Of a DNA stretch of 57,808 nucleotides, positions 46,301-53,486 are shown piece after piece (positions within the stretch are counted from its first letter, which is position 1; every line of letters starts with the position of its first letter). The notes under the pieces were generated by a model. It searched no databases. It was not told the DNA's origin and saw only the letters and a program-made list of their open reading frames with translations. A program made the translations under genes and the position numbers. The stretch is from Candidatus Omnitrophota bacterium (GTDB lineage Bacteria > Hinthialibacterota > Hinthialibacteria > Hinthialibacterales > Hinthialibacteraceae): positions 1 through 57,808 of the forward strand of contig JAFGTC010000165.1 of the NCBI GenBank assembly GCA_016934335.1, written 5' to 3'.

Positions 46301-48653
46301 TGTTTTTCGCAATGTAAGGAGCGCCGTCCGTATCATCGCCGGCGAGCGCATCATCCGCCGTGGGCTTGAATTGAACCACCAAGCGCAAGGGGCTTCCAGC
46401 GGCGGCGCGAGTGACCAACCCGCCTACGCTTTCCTTGGAACCGCTCAGCAGATCAAATGCTTCTTCCAGGTCGATGCCGCCGTTTGAATAAGCGGAAGGA
46501 AGACCACTAGCGCTCAATTGAGCCGCGATGATTTCCGGCTCCGCATTATCCACTTCGACGGTGGCCGGCTTAATCAAGTTGTAGGTCAGAGGCTCGCCGG
46601 TATCCTTATCGAAACTTGTAATCGAGTAAGTATTTCGTGTCGTATCGAATTCTACTTCATCACCAACGAATTCTATGATGGAACTTAGACCGTTTGGATA
46701 GACGACGGCCGGGTTGCGCGCATCGTCGAAGGTCCTGGCGATAACGCCGCCCGAATTGAGGGTGGTTGAAACGTTATTCTGGACTTTGACGACCAGTTTG
46801 GCGCCTAGGATTTGGGTGTTATCCGGGATATTGGTGATTAAGGTTCCTTCGACAGGATCCGCATCATAAGCCGGATAGGATGCTACATCATCCAAGGACA
46901 CAAATACGTCATCAATGCCATCCAACGAATCCGCATTAGCATCGCTGTAATGGTGAGTAGCCGTATCAAAATCGGCAACAGAGCGCCCCACATCTTTGAA
47001 GGCAAAATCAAGCCATTGTTCAATATTGGCGGTTTGAGCCGATTCGCCGTTTCCGTCGATCTCAAAGGTGAAGATGCCTTCATCGCGATCGGTGGAATTG
47101 TATCCGATATCGCCGCCCACGACGTCATTATCCAGATCGGCGCGTTCGGCTTCCGCGGTAACTTTCGTGTAGAACGGTCCAGCCGTATCGATCGCGTGGT
47201 TGCAGGAAGCGCTGGACTTGTTAGTTACTTCGTCCAAGAGAGTCGCATCCAGCGTAAATACGCGGTAGGAACCAGCGGTGATGACGGTGTCAGCGATAGC
47301 AGCTTCTACTGTGACTATCTTTTGATCGCTGCTCGCATCATCACCGATCGACAAAACATTGACGCTCGAAAAGACGTTTTGAAAATCATCCGTTTTTTGG
47401 GCGACAAAAGAAAGTTTCGCGCCTACGCTTTGATCCGTGCCGCTTCCATTGGAAGCAAATGTTAGCGTATCCGATCCCCCAGCACCGAAATATTGATCCG
47501 GCTCACCGTCCAGATCAGGCCGCTCACGAAGTTCCAATTTGATGCCGAGAACATTTGCCTTTGTAAATTGGAAGGGGATGTCATTGCCGATGGAATCTTG
47601 TCCGAGAATTACGCGCGGATCAAAAATTCCTGAACTCGCCGTCCATGCGGCATAGTTAGGATCGAATGCTGAATCGATCTGGATGCCAATGCTGACGCCG
47701 GGCTCGCGACCCTTATTATTGTTTGGATCTAACCTATCCCACCAATCGGAGGCGTCTTCATCAGCAGCGCCATTCGCCCATAGCAAAAATTCAGGCGCGG
47801 AGTTGAGACCGGTTTCGACGCCGATGAAGTTGGAACTGGCGACTTTCTTCGCATCGGGGCCACCGTTAATGGCCATGGTGGCGCTGAAGCTTTGTTTGGC
47901 GTATTTGGAATCGGTGGCGCTGACTGTCAGGCCGGCGATGTCGAAGTAGACGACGACCGAGGTCGGCGACATGACGTCTTTGCCAACATTCTTTTTGATA
48001 TCAAAGGTGGATGTAGCAAAGGTGGGATGAAGGTTGGCGTAAATCGCCGGATCGGCGTTGGCGCCGAACAATTCTTTATCCAGTTCGGCCGTGACCATAT
48101 CGATGATGCCCGCCATAACGGGGTTGCTGGCGGGATCGGCGGGCGCCGCACGCAGAGAATTGACATCCGCCGAATCGACTCCATCGATTATGCCTACCAT
48201 GAAGAGTTGTTCGCCTCGCTCAATGTTGGCGATGATCGGCCTCGACATGGCGTCGGCCGTCTTCGCCGTAAGGAGCCCGACATTATTGCTGTCCGAAACA
48301 GCCAGTTTTCCGTCGGCGTTGCCTTTCCAGACATCGCCGTCTTTCAGGCTGGACTCATAAGCATCGGATGCGCAGAGAATGGCGGAGACGCTGACCACGT
48401 TATCGCTGGCGTCCAAATTGGTGGAAGCGCCAAATTTGTAATAATCGATGGTAAACGTTCTCCACTCGTAATTCTCCTGAGCGAGCGCCGGCCCCGCCCC
48501 GATCATGACCATCAGGGCAAGCACGAGCAGCATAACCGACTTTACCCCCACGAAATTTCCGACGAATGCTCTTCTCATGATTTCTCCTTTTCCTGCGTAA
48601 TATCTATCCTTAACGTGCGACCACATGGATTTCCTCGACCAATAATCTGACAT
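37341..48653 (-). CDS. Giant exported Ig-like/FG-GAP surface protein
   Basis: A 3,770-codon uninterrupted frame. The ATG at 48653 has AGGAGG 5 bases upstream; a second in-frame ATG at 48578 also has AAGGAG 5 bases upstream, and the shorter product has a standard signal peptide (VMLLVLALMVMIGAGPALA). The body shows recurring openings of the form D(T/N/G)xxP at about residues 486, 706, 899, 1644, 1862, 2066, 2444 and 2684 (e.g. DTRAPQIDLL, DNEAPEVSQM, DGIAPQISIG), typical of tandem bacterial Ig-like domains. A Ca-binding-looking DVNGDGIIRPN lies near 1350. The last about 330 residues hold FG-GAP units (GDVNGDGEGDVI, GDLTGDGIDELI, ADLNGDGVNELL). No LPXTG, autotransporter barrel or PEP-CTERM is seen, so the anchor is unknown. 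Likely an adhesin or matrix protein. Confidence 0.88.
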   Translation of the reverse strand: MSDYWSRKSMWSHVKDRYYAGKGEIMRRAFVGNFVGVKSVMLLVLALMVMIGAGPALAQENYEWRTFTIDYYKFGASTNLDASDNVVSVSAILCASDAYESSLKDGDVWKGNADGKLAVSDSNNVGLLTAKTADAMSRPIIANIERGEQLFMVGIIDGVDSADVNSLRAAPADPASNPVMAGIIDMVTAELDKELFGANADPAIYANLHPTFATSTFDIKKNVGKDVMSPTSVVVYFDIAGLTVSATDSKYAKQSFSATMAINGGPDAKKVASSNFIGVETGLNSAPEFLLWANGAADEDASDWWDRLDPNNNKGREPGVSIGIQIDSAFDPNYAAWTASSGIFDPRVILGQDSIGNDIPFQFTKANVLGIKLELRERPDLDGEPDQYFGAGGSDTLTFASNGSGTDQSVGAKLSFVAQKTDDFQNVFSSVNVLSIGDDASSDQKIVTVEAAIADTVITAGSYRVFTLDATLLDEVTNKSSASCNHAIDTAGPFYTKVTAEAERADLDNDVVGGDIGYNSTDRDEGIFTFEIDGNGESAQTANIEQWLDFAFKDVGRSVADFDTATHHYSDANADSLDGIDDVFVSLDDVASYPAYDADPVEGTLITNIPDNTQILGAKLVVKVQNNVSTTLNSGGVIARTFDDARNPAVVYPNGLSSIIEFVGDEVEFDTTRNTYSITSFDKDTGEPLTYNLIKPATVEVDNAEPEIIAAQLSASGLPSAYSNGGIDLEEAFDLLSGSKESVGGLVTRAAAGSPLRLVVQFKPTADDALAGDDTDGAPYIAKNTSENISGFQKRFSLDITNSNLGYANVGPGKNVLASDTDKARWSIEDATLLVEYVGGKWTGIHANTIGWVTFVESAGIPESPAEPGLDDESLTIGFADSALNYDGANTASSGITIDTRAPQIDLLPDDTVVDADDYLPGGGLKTGYEANTGVYIVDYKVDSADYGLDLTDANFGPFKNDATIADVTIADVQAGDSIIITARFFEEDTDDDGILFGIGGDDQPFTQVGDAYSGFPFILGSPVGGTLEVGSVDDWNIDDAGTLYGSAFRTIAANFVDFVDDADDKDVLPDYWEVLPPAGTGSDTNPTTVAPGQIVEARWFYYIDGNKNLNLKSQSDIRGVTLTARDLSGNVSRYNIGVATAAFVKPLVTILDYQIDNPLRGIQGAVIQRDASYMGGADNAAAIQLSQATVSVKTDKDDSLQSATLKIVAKIGDGVSKGGPLRDTDYLYADFSPFGGSVEAPDAVTYADGTAVTKGSDVGPTDILYATWTGGPFVANTSLDSAGAADKEVIVRAVAKTLGAGEAKTTKIQLDSKVPYLNEDPSFLLISDIREKRGDDDAPTAPRGDVNGDGIIRPNQTVSFYTRYHMDAFDKKSSRSLAKFAPDLGQFGSPEYRIWTWDVFPAPDPNTGIQDRSVRTIRGATFEFVIPDTINSGFYKAIAYATDAAGNFLPAGKSTTLITVNASRPQIQSIVLDASSAIMTNYATDTIKGTSNAFRTIGTRVITNPTKPEFGPEDIRRDGKHSIGNTIVKKGDMLKVITFIKINDDIFATNDIDVKADFSAFSGPAYAEVVPAPITDAAAPDFILQGTSISGSIYYATWVHKIQPSDQNINDASVKIIARNPAGLTEAGIMAYSVPIVVDNEAPEVSQMITYYKNGLVTTAEEINPNNKIALTDKTGAVLGTADLQPGRATAALVVSASFNDAGDQRGYAGSLLSAFWFDSGLDVNDPVAQKKSFKLDGKGVLGTNNPDAAFFALSDQSGVWRDGDSSTDGALITSASSFSGVDSAKAGQLKQGTATVLNAWFGAHPDGKLTYGNINDVGSGDSKAVMFSEGAGKTDVKLETTVYDSVYNAGKPSMSGIQVDGIAPQISIGRNTDHNGDSIGNATLTVSPGQEAGIDYIPAQYTPGGVLERPTIVGPGTKVRLETHIFDKPNTSDQITFSVNGAPFNAKASSFEVVSPTPRVDKPNKSDKIWWVDVDPTQFSGNVVDVVVDIPIGWELKTNNIDGNTIDYNTNSVADAVSWSSYKAALDALQSGASASAMVPIDATDTVQNWRFNRFAKLGVAIDTEGPGVIEEFTTFLPTKEDVDKLGISAVFRPDQIGNINALAGTYLVWAATMVIDGTEDVDFPLDRFMNDWAAKFEFDTDRLEHDKAYNGKKYLISSATRSIIFVTSTIKIKDDADPRNATHVGYHLEDRWGNSTENESGDWIAISAQGPIATEISMTVDGKTETVVGVGKLGIGNRVPDSASAQFEIMPGAQVIIDATITTFDGGTPDTVTLDISDFYPRGLRNVFNQIIPTVNELTSSGVIHAQWKYTAYDVANIMTTGANKDTAVIFDQSNLDSLTVEGADPNGQFPPSGPIAGATPVSEITVDGIDWSQVSLIGGPRTNQSVGSQQAAVDALMGLPFIQVQKDATAKQVAWVTVFVDDEQSMFGGENAYSSVFAVDTEPPRASIVLRPFQNEDLKILDRVEAGPRIGLPTAPNASRTDLLDPAPRVRGGDVVQVIISATNELISGDGNDAFRPLPGDLPEDLNSGFFRITAGDSTSIQDLTADLSGFSSAPGFENASVFDPNLPVPDGFDPNIVTIDSQGEGMPDLITAIYSLEVSDDLGTTVVDSNNPVDVAIGLVDDAGNHPVDTAYDKIVLLDNNNYSGSLSDKSWVSQFANKWAERADQYPHVAQAMLAVDNRGPAINGSIAAQIISGSALVDDPLTGGMIELKPGDMLRDQAVLSAGTVLRVTLTVTELVDHPLDLVIEPQNNFGEMKMYAEGLKLADSRLFAADARLSGMDSVKVPFQVTMPSKEEGKSTFAFHFISQATDTVGNMSEKMSTESFAFDANPDLTYEDIDGQLVDAGSTITVNASDESQLLLSANALDVGGLTTVEWMVPELENIAFTAVDADGNPVEGMSIDAGGEQLASLDLFALIPVVTGGVTPFDVQAKATDIEGNPSAESIVTVNINQPPIIVAELPFDATTDAFRTSQGVVEEMIGLGYNTAFGDVREVTIAEGSHITIKIAANDSNVDDAVVLSATGTAVTSENILEGLPVSASGAGAGELDFSFKPGYMAVTGEADSATFELDVTAHDGTSIAPDTMKLVFNVLAKSATPVVTIDAITVGGQAKPTTSDLIELLEGETVQINFSGFDPGEEEIVSLLKSVPESVPANLEVSPMSEDGIVYATYTFTAGLQDADIPEVGYDSPIDPLFASFSIANASFSGEALVPIDIINVSQAPIITANAFVGIQEAVAVVDGDRLVVETGSQIIVEYRADDPDGDAVLTNLVPEVISTLADIQIQYTPTEIGAAYFESMLTLVLPATVAPEDATITVVYTASDNNLQERTHTFTIFAGEEAPPIEEVDIDTLLIAQGAGSTENLVTYKNIDADVSEIDGKPVTLTSTYRSLSVARGDFQAKIGGGLNRAAYVSVGDVNGDGEGDVILSMGPVTEPDGEFPSIVVAKDAKTKTLIGNSFDAFNREAADPALAYPGGDIQVAVGNFTGSSMDQIATAQGVGGSNVIRIYEYTGQEPPLAFQVVAQFNGLVGPAWDNNADGGQMLAAGDLTGDGIDELIVAQYNSATSRTQFSVIGVNSNGTFGYRTNGVAFPRKFQGNGGVDPVVADLNGDGVNELLFASAGNTQDFVENEDGRNTAILNVVSIWIPVVTDGKVTGFTKPAGNVRNIFPAATNPSGAQSMAKVEIDGTAGDELVIGTGAVLNVDGTSVTAIKAAPLAKYTFVNIDFDGTAVTGVSDVGGGFAQAAIGHKSFPDDIMPTSGATNVAAGQID

Positions 48654-49213
48654 ATTTCCCTCCTTTTAAACATGAAAAGACAGGCGCGCCTCATGGCGCC
48701 CATCCTTCAGCATCCTTTCTATATGAATTTTTTTTTCTTGAGTCCCACACAAACTAGATTTCATCTACGATCCAACTCTCTGAACAAACAATTTTATTCT
48801 AGCGCAAAAATTCATTTCACCTACAACAAAATTTATTTCTTAGCACATGCCGTGCCAAGAGAACACCAACCGTAACAGAATCAACCCAAAGCCAATAAAA
48901 TCAAAGCCTTTACCTGCGATTTTTCGAAGCCAAACCATCCTTATGCGCTGTTCATCTGGAATATGAATCCCATGGATTTTCTCGGCTTTAATCTCCGTAA
49001 GCCTAACAATCTAAGACACTTACAAGACCTGTTCCAATCGTTCCATGTATGGGGTTCTTTTCCCTCCAGATAGTGACAATTCGACTTCATTTTGAACACA
49101 AGTGACTGCAATTTAACACAGTTTCGCAAGACTGTCAACGATGAATTTAAAAAAGTTAAAGATAAAAATCAAGCCCTTTTAGGCAAAAAATCAAAATGAA
49201 ATATTTCTTATCC
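48654..49213. other. 560-base gap holding the giant gene's long leader
   Basis: No gene is supported. The minus-strand promoter at 49138-49110 would give a 5' leader of about 450 bases before the first start. A minus-strand frame at 48941-49138 begins inside the promoter and is not credible. One stretch (near 48850-49000) is open for about 50 codons without a start and could be a relic, but I cannot name it. A GC-rich GGCGC/GCGCC stem sits near 48690. Confidence 0.5.
49110..49138 (-). promoter_or_regulatory. Strong sigma70 promoter for the giant gene
   Basis: On the minus strand: TTGACA (49138-49133), exactly 17 bases, TAAATT (49115-49110). Transcription would begin near 49103 and run into the giant gene. 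Confidence 0.75.
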
Positions 49214-50434
49214 TTACAAATGGGCGGATGGAATAAAAAAGGAGTCCATCCAAAGCGAATTCAGTTCATGAATTCCCAGGTCGCCGTTGACGGCGTCAAT
49301 GACCAGTTTTTCGCTTAGGGCGCCGCCGCTTTCGCGCGGGACAAAGACCGCCTGGGGCGGAAAGACGCCTATTCCCTTTTGGTTATCGGAAGGAATATGT
49401 GAAACTAAATAGTTTTGTTTCAAAGCGATAGATTGAATTTCTTTTTGCAGAAAGCGGATAAAATCCTCGCCCATAGCCGGATTGGCGGATTGGACCGGAA
49501 CGCCGGCCGCGATGACATAGCATACGGCGACAGGGCCGTAATTATTGGGCAAAGGAAAGACCGCCATCTGATTTTGCAGATTTTCGGGAAGGCGCAGGTA
49601 CTCGGAGTATCGACAAAAGGACGCCAGAGCATTCGATTGAAAAAAGGCCTGCAAATCTTTTACTTGGGGAATTTCCTGGAGGCGCGCTTGGGCAGAATCT
49701 GCCATATATGGCTTTAGATTCATGAGCGAGCGGGCAAAAATTCCCAGTTGATCTTTTTCGGTGACGCCCTCTTCCCGCTCTGCATTATGAAGAACATCGG
49801 CCTTAAATCCCGCTGAAAACTGTTGAAACGCAATGCTGTCGGCGAGAGAAAGCGGATCTCCGGTGATAAAAACCAGATGCGGAGGCTTCAAATTAAACAA
49901 TTGCGCATGCATTGTGACGGCCGACCAGCTGGAGGGCGGGTTTTCATCGTTGGGACCGTTTTTCTTGACGATCATCACGACGGGATCCAAAACCAGAGGA
50001 ACCGCCCAATTCGAATTTTGCGTTGTTCCCGCATAGGCGGCGTCCAAAACCGGCGGGCAGGAATCGCCCATATCCTGGATTGGGTAAAAAAGATCCGCCT
50101 GAGCGCGGCATTTTTGATTGAGCAGGGAAGGGAAGACGACCGCATCGCAGCCGGTCAAGAGGCCCGCCAATTCATCGGGCTGGATATCGGAGGAAGCCGT
50201 TTCAGGCGTACAATGGACGATCCGATCGGAATGGGCGGCGGCGTACTGCTTCGCCAGGGGAGGGAAGACGTCGTCTTGAATCATCCCGTTGACATTGATT
50301 ATTTTGATATTGACCTGCTTGAGCGGTTCTTCCTTCTCTGCGCATCCAATAAGGAGCAGAGAAGCGAATATTCCCAGCACTGCGCATAAAGCGACCGTTT
50401 TCCAACAAGGCTTCGAAGAAATCATTCCATCCAT
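49214..50434 (-). CDS. Extracellular solute-binding lipoprotein (ABC importer-like)
   Basis: A lipoprotein with a clean lipobox, LLLIGCAEK. The mature part is a periplasmic-binding fold: VNIKIINVNGMIQDDVFPPLAKQY, then DAVVFPSLL, NWAVPLVLDPVVMIVKK, and the C-terminal AAGVPVQSANPAMGEDFIRFLQKE, as in family 1/6 solute-binding proteins for sugars or ions. The permease and ATPase are not nearby, so the substrate is unknown. Three in-frame ATGs at 50455, 50434 and 50425 could start it; the one at 50434 has AAGGAT about 11 bases before it. The TPR gene upstream ends 100-120 bases away on the same strand, so they may be co-expressed. Confidence 0.8.
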   Translation of the reverse strand: MDGMISSKPCWKTVALCAVLGIFASLLLIGCAEKEEPLKQVNIKIINVNGMIQDDVFPPLAKQYAAAHSDRIVHCTPETASSDIQPDELAGLLTGCDAVVFPSLLNQKCRAQADLFYPIQDMGDSCPPVLDAAYAGTTQNSNWAVPLVLDPVVMIVKKNGPNDENPPSSWSAVTMHAQLFNLKPPHLVFITGDPLSLADSIAFQQFSAGFKADVLHNAEREEGVTEKDQLGIFARSLMNLKPYMADSAQARLQEIPQVKDLQAFFQSNALASFCRYSEYLRLPENLQNQMAVFPLPNNYGPVAVCYVIAAGVPVQSANPAMGEDFIRFLQKEIQSIALKQNYLVSHIPSDNQKGIGVFPPQAVFVPRESGGALSEKLVIDAVNGDLGIHELNSLWMDSFFIPSAHL

Positions 50435-50554
50435 TGCGTCTAAAATCCTTTCCATCGGGTGATGACTAATTCGATGAATGGCTCATGGATTAAACACCGC
50501 TTCTCAGAATGAGGAAAGCCGTTTAGGCCGAGCCGATTCTATGTAATCTCCATT

Positions 50555-51700
50555 TTATTCGGAGAATGGGGGTTTAACGATCAACGAATGCAGCAGCAGA
50601 GAAGTCACGGAAGCGTCCTCGGGATTTTGCTCAACGCGAAGATCGAGAAGATTCATGCCCGGATTCAGATCGATTGGGACGAGGAAGCGCCTTGGATCGG
50701 AGGCGTGCACGATGAAATCGGCGGCCGGAGCGGCGTTAAGGTTGACGAAGCATTTGACGGGCCGCTCCCGCCCGGGCGGTAAAGAGCACTGAAATACCAA
50801 TTCAACGCGAGACGCCTCATCGGCGTATAAATCCACGAGCTTCGAGAAGAAGGGAAGGGGAGATTCGTTTGAATTGGGGTAAAAATCGGCGAGGGGGATT
50901 GTCGCTTCGGAAATCGACGCAGGGGATGCGATCAGGCGCCGGTAATAAAACAGGGCGCTTCGATCGTCAGGATTATGATCGAGATATTCTTCAAAATACC
51001 GGATCGCCCGATTTTCTTGATGAAGAGCCAATGCCGTTCTGGCGTGGATATAAAGCGCGGACGCGCAGGAATCGATCGGCAGCGTTGCCAGATTTTTTAA
51101 TTGATCCAGGGTGATGCCTTTTTTACAGCGCGCGAAGTGGCGCCAATCCGGACAAGCTTTTTGATATTCGCCCAACTCATAGAAGCACGAGCCGCGGCCC
51201 AGAGCCGCCTCCAACGCCGTGCGCGAGCCGCCGCATTCGATGACCTGCGTGAAAGCGGCGGCCGCTTCACGATATTTCCGCTGATCGTGAAGCAGCATGC
51301 CTTTCGACAAAGCAGGCTGGCCGTCGGCGTAGTACGGATCGATTTCCGCCGCTTTGGAATAGCAGTCCAAGGCTTTCTCCAACGATCGAGGATCGCCGTA
51401 TTCCCTGTAAACGGAAGCCAACTCCAGAAAGCCTTGCAAATATTGGAGGCGATGGCGCTTCAGCCGGGTTTGTTCGGCCATCTGTTCGAAATACTGCAGT
51501 CCGCTGCGGATGGAGGCGATCGCTTCATCCAACCGACCTTCTTCTTTCAGTTGACGGCCCCGCTGGTAGGCGTTGGAGGGATGATATTCCTCGATCCACA
51601 ACATCATGTTCGGCCGGTAGGAAAGATAGTAAAATCCGAGGCAGGATAGAACAATCACAACCGCCGATGTAAAGAGAATCCCAAAATTAAATCGCGACAT
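50555..51700 (-). CDS. Membrane-anchored TPR protein
   Basis: A 381-residue protein with one N-terminal membrane helix (FTSAVVIVLSCLGFYYLSY) and a periplasmic TPR domain of five or so units at about 45-260 (AYQRGRQLKEEGRLDEAIASIRSGL, ALDCYSKAAEIDPYYADG, REAAAAFTQVIECGG, GRGSCFYELGEYQKA, AIRYFEEYLDHNPDD). The C-terminal 120 residues form a separate beta-rich region (CFVNLNAAPAADFIVHASD) I cannot classify. It is a likely protein-protein interaction scaffold. GGGAG precedes the ATG by 5 bases. It is divergent from the 51776 gene. Confidence 0.85.
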   Translation of the reverse strand: MSRFNFGILFTSAVVIVLSCLGFYYLSYRPNMMLWIEEYHPSNAYQRGRQLKEEGRLDEAIASIRSGLQYFEQMAEQTRLKRHRLQYLQGFLELASVYREYGDPRSLEKALDCYSKAAEIDPYYADGQPALSKGMLLHDQRKYREAAAAFTQVIECGGSRTALEAALGRGSCFYELGEYQKACPDWRHFARCKKGITLDQLKNLATLPIDSCASALYIHARTALALHQENRAIRYFEEYLDHNPDDRSALFYYRRLIASPASISEATIPLADFYPNSNESPLPFFSKLVDLYADEASRVELVFQCSLPPGRERPVKCFVNLNAAPAADFIVHASDPRRFLVPIDLNPGMNLLDLRVEQNPEDASVTSLLLHSLIVKPPFSE

Positions 51701-51775
51701 AGTGCTCCCGACGACATGCCTATTAAAATCCTGTAGAGTATCTCATGAATTTCAATTTCTCCAAGGAGCCGGATT

Positions 51776-53482
51776 ATGTTGCGAAATGTATTGCATGTTT
51801 TACTGCTTCTATTCGCCGCTGCACTTTTCAGCGCCGCCGACACGCCGTCGAATCTCCAATTGGAAGCTTACATAACCGCCCATCAAGTGGACCAATATTT
51901 CTCGACTCCCGAAAGCCGTCTCAAGGCGCTTCGGGTTTATCAAGACATTGGAATTTCCAAAGTCTATTTGGAAACTCATCGTTCCGGGCATCAACCCGGT
52001 GAAGCGCTACTGCGTGAAGCGCGCGATTTTCTGCGCGCGAATGGAATTGAAGTTTCCGGAGGAATCACCACAACCGCCGGCGAGAATTTCGGCGAGCCAT
52101 CCGATCGAAACCGCTATTGGTTGAATTATCAGCATCCCAAGACGCAAACCGACCTGGCGGCGCATTTTCGTAAGGCGGCGCGCTTATTTGATGAAATCAT
52201 GGTCGATGATTTTTTAGCGACCGACGACGAGTCGGATCTATCCGCCGCCGCGAAGGGAGAACGAAGCTGGTCAGAATACAGGCTGCAATTAATGGCCGAC
52301 TTCGCCCGGCGATTTATTATCGAGCCCGCCCGCGAAGTCAATCCGGACATCCAATTCATTGAAAAATTCCCGCAGTGGTACGATCGGTTTCATATTTTCG
52401 GATACAACGTTCTGGAGGCGCCGCGTTTGTTCGATCGCATCTGGGTGGGAACCGAGACGCGCAATCCAAACACGCTGCGCTTCGGCTACACCATGCCGAC
52501 CGAAGGATATGTGAACTACCGCTGGCTGGCCTCGACCGCGGGCGAGAAGATCGCCGGCGCCTGGTTCGATTTCGGCGACTGCGCGCCCGGCCCCTACTTG
52601 ATGCAGGCCTATCAATCGGTGCTGGCCGGAGCGCAGGAACTGGTGCTTTTCGAAACAGGGAGCCTCATCGATCACAACGAATGCATCGAGCCCTTCATGC
52701 AGCGTCGCGGCGCGCTGCGCGCCTTAGCAGAGTTATTGAAAGACCGGCCGCGGCTGGGCATGCACGCCTACAAGCCGCCCAACAGCAACGGGAGCGACGC
52801 GGACGGCGCGGCCAATTTGTATATCTTCGACTACATCGCAACGCTGGGGCTGGTGCCGCTGCCGGTCGCGAACATTCCCGACGATGCGAAATGCCTGTTC
52901 CTGGCGCGGCAGGCGGCCGACGATCCGGAAATCGCCGTCCAACTCAAGGCGGGATTGAAGCAGGGAGTTAAAATCGTGGCGACTCCGGATTTTCTGCAGA
53001 CGCTGAACGATTCTTCTCTCTCGAATATTTCGGAGAGAAATGCACTACCCATTTTTTCGAAGCAGAAAACGGATGCGGGTGATTTGCTGGTCTTGAATCT
53101 GCAGACATTCCGGCATGAAGAATTCGCGCCCGACAAGGAGATGTTTCTTCCACCCCGGCCCCTGCCCGTGCGGGATTGGCCGGCAGAGGAAGTCAATCGG
53201 ATTCGAAAAGAAATTCTGTCGACATGGGGCGTCGAAATCAGCGGGCCCAATAATGTGGGGATTTATCTTTTCGACGACTTAATCGTGCTGGCTAATTTCA
53301 ACGATGAAGAGGCGCCGTGTGAAGTGAAATCCAGCCAAGGCGGTAAAGCCTCCTTCCGATTGAATCCATCGTTTCCTCACGCCGCGCCGACAATATGCTC
53401 CAGCGGCGCCGGCGCATGCAGGATAACCGTAGCCGCATGGGAGACGGCCGTCATCGATTGGATTCGTGAACAGCCCGACTGA
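51776..53482 (+). CDS. Exported TIM-barrel glycoside hydrolase-like protein
   Basis: A 568-residue protein with a signal peptide (VLHVLLLLFAAALFSAADT). The first about 330 residues read as a (beta/alpha)8 barrel: VYQDIGISKVYLETHRSG, LRANGIEVSGGITTTAGEN, FDEIMVDDFLATDDESD (acidic DD pair at a barrel end), PDIQFIEKFPQWYDRF, WVGTETRN and AGAWFDFGDC. Next a Rossmann-like region (IFDYIATLGLVPLPVANIPDDAK) and a C-terminal beta domain. This ordering resembles glycoside hydrolase-like families with a trimerisation-like GATase domain (GH42-type arrangement), but no catalytic pair can be proven. AAGGAG precedes the ATG. It is transcribed convergently with the dehydrogenase, ending 4 bases before it. 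Confidence 0.75.
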   Translation: MLRNVLHVLLLLFAAALFSAADTPSNLQLEAYITAHQVDQYFSTPESRLKALRVYQDIGISKVYLETHRSGHQPGEALLREARDFLRANGIEVSGGITTTAGENFGEPSDRNRYWLNYQHPKTQTDLAAHFRKAARLFDEIMVDDFLATDDESDLSAAAKGERSWSEYRLQLMADFARRFIIEPAREVNPDIQFIEKFPQWYDRFHIFGYNVLEAPRLFDRIWVGTETRNPNTLRFGYTMPTEGYVNYRWLASTAGEKIAGAWFDFGDCAPGPYLMQAYQSVLAGAQELVLFETGSLIDHNECIEPFMQRRGALRALAELLKDRPRLGMHAYKPPNSNGSDADGAANLYIFDYIATLGLVPLPVANIPDDAKCLFLARQAADDPEIAVQLKAGLKQGVKIVATPDFLQTLNDSSLSNISERNALPIFSKQKTDAGDLLVLNLQTFRHEEFAPDKEMFLPPRPLPVRDWPAEEVNRIRKEILSTWGVEISGPNNVGIYLFDDLIVLANFNDEEAPCEVKSSQGGKASFRLNPSFPHAAPTICSSGAGACRITVAAWETAVIDWIREQPD

Positions 53483-53486
53483 GTTC

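Noticed and set aside
48850-49000. Open minus-strand stretch with a GKGFDFIGFG string, briefly resembling a retroelement or toxin remnant
   Set aside because: No start, no supporting motifs before or after, and the likeness is only a few residues.
48941-49138. 65-codon minus-strand frame upstream of the giant gene
   Set aside because: It starts inside the strong promoter and has no Shine-Dalgarno. It would not be transcribed in full from that promoter.
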